IMG/VR virus record: IMGVR_UViG_3300028763_000016
Span: 1-41,545 of that record
Length of the DNA stretch: 41,545 nucleotides
Reading direction: 5' to 3' (one strand)
Source of the DNA: a virus
Under the pieces are notes generated by a model. It made no database searches and was not told the DNA's origin. It saw only the letters and a program-made list of their open reading frames with translations. Positions 36,320-41,545 of this stretch are shown one piece after another (the first letter of the stretch is position 1; each line of letters opens with the position of its first letter). The position numbers and the translations under genes are program-made.

Positions 36320-36610
36320 ATGAAATCTTATGAGACTTGGGTATTATATGAAATAAGTTCATCTGAAATAATCGAAGTTTTTTTAGATAAAAATAAAGCT
36401 GATGAACTTTATGATATAAAAATTAAAGAATATAAAAATAAATATCGGATAAATTTTTTAAATTTATCCGATGAACAATATGATGAACACTTTAATATGT
36501 ATATATCACATAATATTATTATTGTGATTACATTGAAAAATGCTATTGACAATATTAAAGAAAGATTAACTGATTATTTTGAATCAATCATTAATCCAAA
36601 TTATAATTAA
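36320..36610 (+). CDS. Unknown protein carrying an intragenic hairpin
   Basis: 96 residues. MKSYETWVLYEISSSEIIEV, a charged helix KADELYDIKIKEYKNKY, then INFLNLSDEQYDEHFNMYIS and a hydrophobic strand NIIIVITL. A perfect 13-bp stem with a 3-nt loop (36444-36472) lies in its coding sequence. Function unknown. Confidence 0.65.
   Translation: MKSYETWVLYEISSSEIIEVFLDKNKADELYDIKIKEYKNKYRINFLNLSDEQYDEHFNMYISHNIIIVITLKNAIDNIKERLTDYFESIINPNYN
36444..36472. repeat. Perfect 13-bp inverted repeat inside a coding region
   Basis: ATCGGATAAATTT, loop TTT, AAATTTATCCGAT. Too long for chance in this short gene. No T-run follows on the plus strand; it may be a pause or processing hairpin, or an internal protein-binding site. 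Confidence 0.6.
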
Positions 36611-36621
36611 TTAAAAATAAA

Positions 36622-37041
36622 ATGAATAGAACTTTTATATTAAGAGAAATAGAAAATATTAGAACAGAAACTAATAATTTTGAGGGAGATGAGTTTAAAG
36701 AATTATCACATGGTATTATACATAACAATGCTAGTGAAATAGATTTTAATGCACTTGATGATCATGAATTATCATTCTTATATAAACGATTAATAGATCG
36801 ATGGAATCCTTCATTTTCTGAAAGTGGTGTCTGTAAATGTGTTTGTGGTGGTAATGCTGAAGTTAATTCTGATTATACTGACACATTATGTTATTCTGGC
36901 TATGCTTATGTTAAATGTAACAAATGTGGATTAGAAATGAGTGAAAAATCTAGTAACATAGGTTATGATGGAGTAACATTAGACTCATTGAAAAATTTAG
37001 TTTTAGAACGTTGGAACAAAGTAATTAATTGCAAATGCTAG
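36622..37041 (+). CDS. Lar-like zinc-ribbon protein
   Basis: 139 residues. A helical N-terminus, then a ribbon: CKCVCGGNAEV (C71, C73, C75), about 22 residues, YAYVKCNKCGLEMS (C99, C102), and ERWNKV near the end. The C..CGG ... V.C..CG ... WN order is that of the restriction alleviation protein (Lar) family, which modulates type I restriction. Here it is fused to an extra N-terminal part. Possible counter-restriction role. TAG stop overlaps the next start. Confidence 0.6.
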   Translation: MNRTFILREIENIRTETNNFEGDEFKELSHGIIHNNASEIDFNALDDHELSFLYKRLIDRWNPSFSESGVCKCVCGGNAEVNSDYTDTLCYSGYAYVKCNKCGLEMSEKSSNIGYDGVTLDSLKNLVLERWNKVINCKC

Positions 37042-37373
37042 ATATACCAAGATTAAAATCTCATATGAGCAATGGTGAAATAGAATATGTTATGTGCTCA
37101 GCAAATTGGATTGATGATGATATTGATTATTCACACAAGCCATATAATATTGATAAAGGTTTAGTTTTTGGTGGTATTCGACACGGTAGTATATTTGAGA
37201 TGACTCAAAGAATATATCCTCATGATGAATATGGTAATAAAACAATTCAAGGATTTCTAACTACAAAAAATAGATTTTTAAATCGAGAGGATGCATTAGA
37301 ATTAGTAAAATCAAACGGTCAATTAAAAAAAGAATTGTTAGGTAGTGAATTACAATCAGAAGATTTATGGTGA
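37035..37373 (+). CDS. Conserved phage protein (GRRH / QGFLTS family)
   Basis: 112 residues from ATG 37035 (a TTG six bases earlier is rejected). EIEYVMCSANWIDDDIDY, FGGIRHGSIFEMTQRIYPHD, IQGFLTTKNRFLNREDALEL, VKSNGQLKKELLGSELQSED and LW. Same domain order as the gene at 5181-5477 with G-x-R-H kept; likely paralogs. Role unknown. Confidence 0.7.
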   Translation: MLDIPRLKSHMSNGEIEYVMCSANWIDDDIDYSHKPYNIDKGLVFGGIRHGSIFEMTQRIYPHDEYGNKTIQGFLTTKNRFLNREDALELVKSNGQLKKELLGSELQSEDLW

Positions 37374-37624
37374 TAGATAAAAATATAATAAACGTTGGAG
37401 ATAGAAGAATCAAAATAGATTGTATATTTGGATATTATCTTACAGATGATACTACTCTTATAATTGAAAGAATAACCATTGAGGGAATAAATGAAATTGA
37501 AATTGAATTTGATAGATCATCAAAATGTAAAACAGCTTTATCTGAATTGGATTCTTTATTAGTTTTAAATATACCGAATCAAATAAGGAAAGATAAAATT
37601 TTGGAAATAAATAAAGATGTTTGA
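37367..37624 (+). CDS. Small beta protein with divergent tail (pair)
   Basis: 85 residues: NIINVGDRRIKIDCIFGYYL, TLIIERITIEGINEIEIEF, then a helix CKTALSELDSLLVLN and IRKDKILEINKDV. Tandem paralog of the next gene. The strand order suggests a small PH- or ferredoxin-like domain. Confidence 0.73.
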   Translation: MVIDKNIINVGDRRIKIDCIFGYYLTDDTTLIIERITIEGINEIEIEFDRSSKCKTALSELDSLLVLNIPNQIRKDKILEINKDV

Positions 37625-37892
37625 TATATTAAAAAATAGAATAAAAATAGGAAATTATAGATTAAAGATAGATAGTATATATTCATATTATCCTGATGAA
37701 AGTGCTGAACATGATGTGTGGTATATTGTGGTTGAACAGGAATCAGAAGATGGTATCACTGAACTACATATAGATTTTGAGTCATCTGACGAAGTTAATA
37801 AAGTTCTTATTGAATTGGATAAATTACTTACTATTGATCCAATGAACTTAAGAAAAGAAAAATTAGAAGAAATAAATCAAAACAATAAATAA
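37617..37892 (+). CDS. Small beta protein with divergent tail (pair)
   Basis: 91 residues: RIKIGNYRLKIDSIYSYYPD, DVWYIVVEQESEDGITELHI, DEVNKVLIELDKLLTID, NLRKEKLEEINQNNK. Same order as the preceding gene. The tail has acidic residues between the basic ones. Ends before the next ATG, which is 3 nt away. Confidence 0.74.
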   Translation: MFDILKNRIKIGNYRLKIDSIYSYYPDESAEHDVWYIVVEQESEDGITELHIDFESSDEVNKVLIELDKLLTIDPMNLRKEKLEEINQNNK

Positions 37893-37895
37893 ATC

Positions 37896-38120
37896 ATGAA
37901 TATAATTATGAAAATAATAGGAATTCTATTATTAATTCCCTTAACATTAGTAAAGTTGTTATCTTATTCTCTTGTTTTTATTTTAGATGCTTTGATGTTG
38001 TCCCCCATGGCTTTTATATTTATAATTTTAATTATATTTAATAAAGAATATTTCTGGGATAAATTATGGATAGGATTGATTGACTGGTTAGAGAAATATA
38101 ATGCATTTCCTAAATATTAA
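37896..38120 (+). CDS. Small membrane protein
   Basis: 74 residues, two hydrophobic stretches: about 5-30 (IIGILLLIPLTLVKLLSYSL) and 36-49 (SPMAFIFIILIIF), with an aromatic amphipathic C-terminus (FWDKLWIGLIDWLEKYNAF). Could be inner-membrane. No tail and no family. Confidence 0.65.
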   Translation: MNIIMKIIGILLLIPLTLVKLLSYSLVFILDALMLSPMAFIFIILIIFNKEYFWDKLWIGLIDWLEKYNAFPKY

Positions 38121-38126
38121 ATAGAT

Positions 38127-38372
38127 ATGAACAAATTTAAGATAATTAAACAAGTTCATACATACCAACATAGTAAAACATATTTTGTTGTATATAAGAA
38201 AAATCTAATTGGTTGGATGCCAGCAAAATTGTATTATACTAATTTTAAACATGACTATAACTCATTCTTTGAAGCTGAGATGTCAATATTTGATCATTTT
38301 AAATCTAAGCAAGGAGGTATAATATCAATTGATGTTAATATTTATACATATTCTCCATTTAGTTTATCATAA
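38127..38372 (+). CDS. Unknown small protein
   Basis: 81 residues: FKIIKQVHTYQHSKTYFVVY, KKNLIGWMPAKLYYTNFKHD, EAEMSIFDHFKSKQGGIISI. A beta-rich opening with conserved aromatics. Six nt after the membrane gene. Confidence 0.65.
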   Translation: MNKFKIIKQVHTYQHSKTYFVVYKKNLIGWMPAKLYYTNFKHDYNSFFEAEMSIFDHFKSKQGGIISIDVNIYTYSPFSLS

Positions 38373-38391
38373 CTTTAAAAATAATATAAAA

Positions 38392-38682
38392 ATGAAAGAT
38401 AATAGATTAGTAAGAATTGAAACCGTAACAAAACAAATTGAAGTTGATTTAACATATCATGAAATAAAAAAATTATTAATTGAAAAATCTCCAACTGAAA
38501 TATTTGTGGTAACATATAGTAGTTCTAAACCAAGTATAATTATTACTAAGCCAATTTTAGAAGGTGATACAGAAATATTTATGAGGTATGAATCACGTCA
38601 AAATAAAAATGAGTACTCCACAACATGGATAGATTTTTATAATATATTAAAAAAATATGGATTGTCAAATATTAGATTTTGA
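38392..38682 (+). CDS. Unknown small protein
   Basis: 96 residues from ATG 38392 (MKDNRLVRIETVTKQIEVDL), after an ATAATATAAAA leader; an upstream ATG overlapping the previous gene is unlikely. TYHEIKKLLIEKSPTEIFVV, PSIIITKPILEGDTEIFMRY, WIDFYNILKKYGLS. Alpha/beta; no recognised family. Confidence 0.65.
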   Translation: MKDNRLVRIETVTKQIEVDLTYHEIKKLLIEKSPTEIFVVTYSSSKPSIIITKPILEGDTEIFMRYESRQNKNEYSTTWIDFYNILKKYGLSNIRF

Positions 38683-38747
38683 TGTTAAATATGAATAAAA
38701 ATATTAATATATAAAATACTATACTATGTTATATTGATATTTTATTG

Positions 38748-38755
38748 TATCTTTG
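38748..38755 (+). promoter_or_regulatory. -7 element TATCTTTG
   Basis: Exact TAnnTTTG, 37 nt before the ATG at 38793, inside a 110-nt gap. No good TTTG at -33. The gap also holds ATAAAATA and TATTTTAT 20 nt apart, which could pair. Confidence 0.5.
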
Positions 38756-38792
38756 TAAAATGAATATTAAATAAAAAAAATAAAAATATATT

Positions 38793-39284
38793 ATGAAAAA
38801 CGAGGATTATTATGATTATAAACAAAGCAGAACTTTATCATCATTTAAACACGCTTTAATTGTTATAGGGATTGCTTTCATTTCATTTATTTCATTTGAA
38901 ATTGGAACTAAAGTTAGTCAAAATAATGAAACTGATTATTATTCAAATTTACTTAATATGGATGATGAATTAGTACAAACTATTGAAGTTGGACAAATTT
39001 GGAGTTATAATCCATATAAAAATGATCCATTTAAACCTGATGTACAAATTCACAAAAAAGTTATAGGAGTTAAAGGCAATTACGTTTTATTTATAGAATC
39101 ATATAATGATACAATTCTTGATAATGATACTACAAGTGAAGATAAATCATATTTTCTAATTGGTTCTGAATTATTAAATAATAAAGTAAATAATGAGTTT
39201 AATCTTAAATATATGACAGTAGATAAAAATACATATGAATACAAATTCAAAACAGATTTTGTGAGTTTTGATGAGAAAAAATAA
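38793..39284 (+). CDS. Membrane-anchored protein with extracytoplasmic domain
   Basis: 163 residues. Acidic N-terminus, one helix at about 20-41 (ALIVIGIAFISFISFEIGT), then a soluble beta domain starting VGQIWSYNPYKNDPFKPDV, KKVIGVKGNYVLFIESYND and SYFLIGSELLNNKVNNEFNL. Type II topology likely, with the domain in the periplasm. The VGQIW opening recalls small beta-barrels. Function unknown. Confidence 0.7.
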   Translation: MKNEDYYDYKQSRTLSSFKHALIVIGIAFISFISFEIGTKVSQNNETDYYSNLLNMDDELVQTIEVGQIWSYNPYKNDPFKPDVQIHKKVIGVKGNYVLFIESYNDTILDNDTTSEDKSYFLIGSELLNNKVNNEFNLKYMTVDKNTYEYKFKTDFVSFDEKK

Positions 39285-39293
39285 AAATAAAGT

Positions 39294-39467
39294 ATGAGAA
39301 AAATTATATTTATTAAAATATTTATATTCATTATATTATTTGGTGTTTTAGGATATCTAATTTCTTATCCATATGATATTAAATTACAACTGGTGCTTAT
39401 TTCGATATTATTTTTGATATATTTAAAATTTTCGTTATATAAAGATAAAAAAGATAGAGAAAAATAA
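39294..39467 (+). CDS. Small two-pass membrane protein
   Basis: 57 residues from ATG 39294 to TAA 39465-39467. Helices at about 3-24 and 31-49, ending in a basic DKKDREK. Similar in layout to the next gene (YDIKLQLVLI versus DDKLHIVLS). Fills a gap that a reversed open frame at 39080-39331 does not explain. Confidence 0.6.
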   Translation: MRKIIFIKIFIFIILFGVLGYLISYPYDIKLQLVLISILFLIYLKFSLYKDKKDREK

Positions 39468-39472
39468 AAATT

Positions 39473-39649
39473 ATGAGAACATTAATGTATTTTATTCTAT
39501 TTATGATAATATCAATAACTTGGTTATTTTTTTATATATTATATTTTCTACCAGATGATAAATTACATATTGTATTATCAGGTTGTGCATTTTTTGTATA
39601 TTTAGGATTTTTTGTATACTCAGATATAAAATCAAGAAAAAAACAATAA
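39473..39649 (+). CDS. Small two-pass membrane protein
   Basis: 58 residues from ATG 39473 to TAA 39647-39649. Helices at about 4-25 and 32-50 (CAFFVYLGFFVYS), basic end DIKSRKKQ. Likely a paralog of the preceding gene. Five-nt spacing between them. Confidence 0.6.
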   Translation: MRTLMYFILFMIISITWLFFYILYFLPDDKLHIVLSGCAFFVYLGFFVYSDIKSRKKQ

Positions 39650-39657
39650 AAATTAAA

Positions 39658-39957
39658 ATGAAAAAATATAGTAGGATAGAAGATATTTTAATATTTCAAT
39701 GGAAAGGTAATTTTTCAATTGTTGATGATATAAATACTGCAGTAAAGTCATTTAATGACTCTTTTGAAAATAAAACAAAAGTTCATGCATCATTTGATGC
39801 TGATGAATGCTTAGTAATATCTAATTGTCATGATTATGGTACATTAAGTCTTATTGTTGAGAATAATAATTATGTCATATTCGATTCAACTGATAAACAA
39901 ACTCCATTGAATTCATACAGTGAAAAAGAATTCAGCAATAAATTTATTTTAATATAA
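39658..39957 (+). CDS. Unknown protein
   Basis: 99 residues from ATG 39658 (MKKYSRIEDILIFQWKGNFS); an earlier ATG lies inside the previous gene in another frame. IVDDINTAVKSFNDSFENKT, ADECLVISNCHDYGTLSLIV, VIFDSTDKQTPLNSYSEKEF. Alpha/beta. Overlaps the next start by one base (TAATG). Confidence 0.66.
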   Translation: MKKYSRIEDILIFQWKGNFSIVDDINTAVKSFNDSFENKTKVHASFDADECLVISNCHDYGTLSLIVENNNYVIFDSTDKQTPLNSYSEKEFSNKFILI

Positions 39958-40133
39958 TGAAAAGAGTAGAAGTTGATTGTGTTTTTAAGTTAATAATTGA
40001 TATTGATGATAATAAAAATGTTGAAGATATAGTAGACTCAATTGAAATTAGTGAGTTTGATATAGATGAAAATGCTAGTGTTATAGCATGTAATATAACT
40101 AATAGGGAAATCATTAATTTTATTATTAAATGA
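39957..40133 (+). CDS. Small acidic alpha/beta protein
   Basis: 58 residues, ATG at 39957 sharing a base with the previous stop and TGA at 40131-40133 overlapping the next ATG. RVEVDCVFKLIIDIDDNKNV, EDIVDSIEISEFDIDENASV, ITNREIINFIIK. The overlaps at both ends support it as a real gene. Confidence 0.6.
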   Translation: MKRVEVDCVFKLIIDIDDNKNVEDIVDSIEISEFDIDENASVIACNITNREIINFIIK

Positions 40134-40831
40134 GAATATTAAGTATAGGAGATGTTCACGGATTTGATTCATGGAAATATTTTGTAAAAGATATTTCACA
40201 ATATGATAAAATTGTATTTGTTGGAGATTATGTAGATGAATATCATCTTAGTAATATTATAATATTAAATAATTTATTAGAGATAATAGAATTTAAGAAA
40301 AAATATCCAGATAAAGTAGTTTTATTATTAGGTAATCATGATTATCAATATGCTATACTTCCTCCAGAAATGCCTTTATTGTGTCATTGTACTGGATATA
40401 GATCAGAAATGCATTTCGATTTATATGAGATATTTCACTATAATTTAGAGTTGTTTAGAATGTCTTATCAATATGAAAATTATATTTGGACTCATGCAGG
40501 TATTCATCGTGGTTGGTATGAACATTTTTTAGTGGAATTCAAAAAAATATCTGATTTTGAAGGTACTATATCAGAAAAATTAAATTTGGCATTTGAATTT
40601 GAATTGAATTGCTTAGTTGATTGTGGATTCAAAAGAAACGGTCATAAGAAAATTGGAGGTCCATTATGGGCAGATAAAACTGAAACATGGACTAAACCAT
40701 TGAAAAATTATCATCAGATTTGTGGACATACGCATACAGATAAAATAGTACAGCATGAAATACCAATGCATAATTCATCTGTTACCTATATTGATTCATT
40801 ACCAGAATATTGTCACATTTTAAATATTTAA
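40130..40831 (+). CDS. Calcineurin-like metallophosphatase
   Basis: 233 residues with all five metallophosphatase blocks: GDVH (7-10), GDYVDE (32-37), GNHD (68-71), H122 in WTHAG and GHTH (199-202). These bind the two metal ions. PPP-type size and spacing; closest in style to phage phosphatases and symmetrical Ap4A hydrolases. Substrate unknown: protein phosphate, cyclic nucleotide or RNA 3'-phosphate ends are all possible. With the RNA ligase it could serve RNA repair. No tail. Confidence 0.88.
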   Translation: MRILSIGDVHGFDSWKYFVKDISQYDKIVFVGDYVDEYHLSNIIILNNLLEIIEFKKKYPDKVVLLLGNHDYQYAILPPEMPLLCHCTGYRSEMHFDLYEIFHYNLELFRMSYQYENYIWTHAGIHRGWYEHFLVEFKKISDFEGTISEKLNLAFEFELNCLVDCGFKRNGHKKIGGPLWADKTETWTKPLKNYHQICGHTHTDKIVQHEIPMHNSSVTYIDSLPEYCHILNI

Positions 40832-40835
40832 AAAT

Positions 40836-41036
40836 ATGAAAATTAAAATATTTGACGAACCATATAATGAAAGTGAAGAACTTGAACTATCAATAAATAA
40901 TTGGCTAAAAGATAATAATATATCAGTTGTATTTTTTAATACTACATTAAAAGTTGATTATTTAGTATATTCTATTATTTATTATGATAAGAAAGAATTA
41001 AGAAAAATAAAAATTGATAAAATTAATGAATTATGA
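40836..41036 (+). CDS. Small protein with tail
   Basis: 66 residues. MKIKIFDEPYNESEELELSI, NNWLKDNNISVVFFNTTLK, VDYLVYSIIYYDKKELRKIK then IDKINEL. The tail (LRKIKIDKI) is the last one in the window. ATGA overlap with the next gene. Body unlike the array families. Confidence 0.73.
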   Translation: MKIKIFDEPYNESEELELSINNWLKDNNISVVFFNTTLKVDYLVYSIIYYDKKELRKIKIDKINEL

Positions 41037-41230
41037 AAAACGAAAGATTACTTGAGTTCTATATGTTAGGATTCAAAAATGAAATGGATTATTGTAATGT
41101 ACCAAATAATGAAATGCTACAAACAGCATACTTAATAGGAAATAAGCATTCAGCAGCAGGAGATTCATTAGAATCAACTAAATATTTGACTGATGATATT
41201 ATCAAATTTTTAATAGATAAAGACATTTAA
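41033..41230 (+). CDS. Conserved small phage protein
   Basis: 65 residues, helical: RLLEFYMLGFKNEMDYCNVP, NEMLQTAYLIGNKHSAAGDS, LTDDIIKFLIDKDI. The Y-x-x-G-F...A-Y-x-x-G pattern is common in small phage proteins with unknown role. Last gene before the 315-nt gene-free end. Confidence 0.68.
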   Translation: MKNERLLEFYMLGFKNEMDYCNVPNNEMLQTAYLIGNKHSAAGDSLESTKYLTDDIIKFLIDKDI

Positions 41231-41259
41231 AATACTCATTATAAATGATATATGAATTA

Positions 41260-41267
41260 TATTTGCA
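41260..41267 (+). promoter_or_regulatory. -7 element TATATTTG overlapping a palindrome
   Basis: Exact TAnnTTTG; its last five bases are the first bases of the 24-bp palindrome at 41263-41286. No TTTG at -33. Confidence 0.45.
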
Positions 41268-41286
41268 ATTTGCAAATTGCAAATTT
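41263..41286. repeat. 24-bp perfect palindrome
   Basis: ATTTGCAATTTG and its exact complement, built from the unit TTTGCAA. It overlaps a -7 element, so an operator for a dimeric repressor is likely; a 5' RNA hairpin is the alternative. Confidence 0.65.
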
Positions 41287-41545
41287 TAAATATTTATATA
41301 TAATGTATGATTGAAAATTATTAATTTAATTTTTAATTAATTAAGTAAGAGACACTTAACGATTTATCATTTACGTAAAAAATGATACTGATTGTACAAC
41401 AGTTTATTTCGTACTATATGGAATAGGAATAACCAATTCTCTCCATTTTTAGGTGACTTTTTTTATTCAGTAAGATGATTAAGTTGTTTTTTCAAAGTAA
41501 ATAAAACATCGGTTACATCCATTCATCGTAGTCTCAGGTGGAGAT
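41287..41545. other. Gene-free right end
   Basis: No open frame of useful length on either strand. Base composition is less AT-biased than the intergenic gaps elsewhere, especially near 41420-41545 (CCAATTCTCTCC, CATCGGTTACATCC, TCTCAGGTGGAGAT). That favours a structured or non-coding transcript, or the beginning of an RNA gene cut by the window edge. Nothing specific can be named. Confidence 0.4.

Noticed and set aside
39080-39331. Leftward frame over the membrane-anchored protein and next gene
   Set aside because: Opposes two coherent rightward genes and is hydrophobic by composition alone.
85-41036. Tail as a mere by-product of A-rich codons before the next start
   Set aside because: Arg-Lys-x-Lys-Leu order is kept with varying codons, and in genes without an overlapping follower. 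Composition contributes, so I list it as the main alternative.
85-41036. Tail as a type IX secretion signal or ssrA-like degradation tag
   Set aside because: No signal peptides accompany it on soluble proteins, it is far shorter than T9SS C-terminal domains, and it does not end in the small hydrophobic residues of ssrA.
1-41545. Whole-genome reassignment of TAG to a sense codon
   Set aside because: TAG ends at least 13 genes exactly where siblings end with TAA or TGA, and reading on gives only short non-conserved extensions. Only one gene needs readthrough.
41490-41545. Possible tRNA or other RNA gene starting at the right edge (TAGTCTCAGGTGGAGAT resembles a D arm)
   Set aside because: Only the D-arm-like piece is visible, with an imperfect loop; no anticodon or acceptor pairing can be tested.

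Overview
The window is very AT-rich and reads as part of a large bacteriophage genome infecting a member of the Bacteroidetes. Three things point there. Genes are tiny, tightly packed and mostly overlapping. Translation starts follow A-rich leaders rather than Shine-Dalgarno sites. Intergenic gaps carry Bacteroidetes-type promoters (TTTG, 19-20 nt, TAnnTTTG). The recognisable proteins are typical of large phages: RNA ligase, NMN adenylyltransferase, LOG-domain protein, homing endonuclease, metallophosphatase and a suppressor tRNA. No structural, DNA-packaging or replication gene is present, so this is an accessory region.

Layout. Positions 1-7137 hold leftward genes, starting (leftmost) with a GDKV-type array cut by the window edge, then helical, membrane and unknown small proteins. 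A divergent promoter region (7138-7378) follows. From 7379 to 41230 almost everything runs rightward: membrane-protein paralogs (7379-11338), a tandem array of small paralogs (11335-14224 and 15321-18310) interrupted by one larger gene (14271-15317), the LOG protein, a peptidyl-tRNA-hydrolase-like gene with an in-frame amber codon followed by an amber-suppressor tRNA (20325-20739), a second tandem array (20878-25752), and then mixed accessory genes to the right end. Only a NADAR-like gene (33457-33945) is reversed. The last 315 bases hold a palindrome but no gene.

The strongest signal is a shared C-terminal tail. About 69 of the roughly 125 genes end in a short basic-amphipathic motif close to [hydrophobic/aromatic]-R-K-x-K-L-x-K-[L/I], followed by a variable 2-15 residue extension. 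It is attached to at least six unrelated bodies: small beta proteins starting GDKV (called GDKV here, SH3-like), a helical family (LD/LE..AYELY), two-pass membrane proteins, winged-helix-like proteins, a ~145-residue family with an NKLIEY motif, and others. It is absent from every recognisable enzyme. The tail codons also abut or overlap the next start codon, so each unit looks like an exchangeable cassette. This suggests a common docking or sorting signal for a large family of small phage effectors. Below, 'tail' means this motif.

The second notable system is at 20325-20739. A PTH2-like gene is broken by one UAG, its stop codon lies inside a strong terminator hairpin, and a tRNA with anticodon CUA follows ten bases later. 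Readthrough could therefore control both the hydrolase and the tRNA that permits readthrough.
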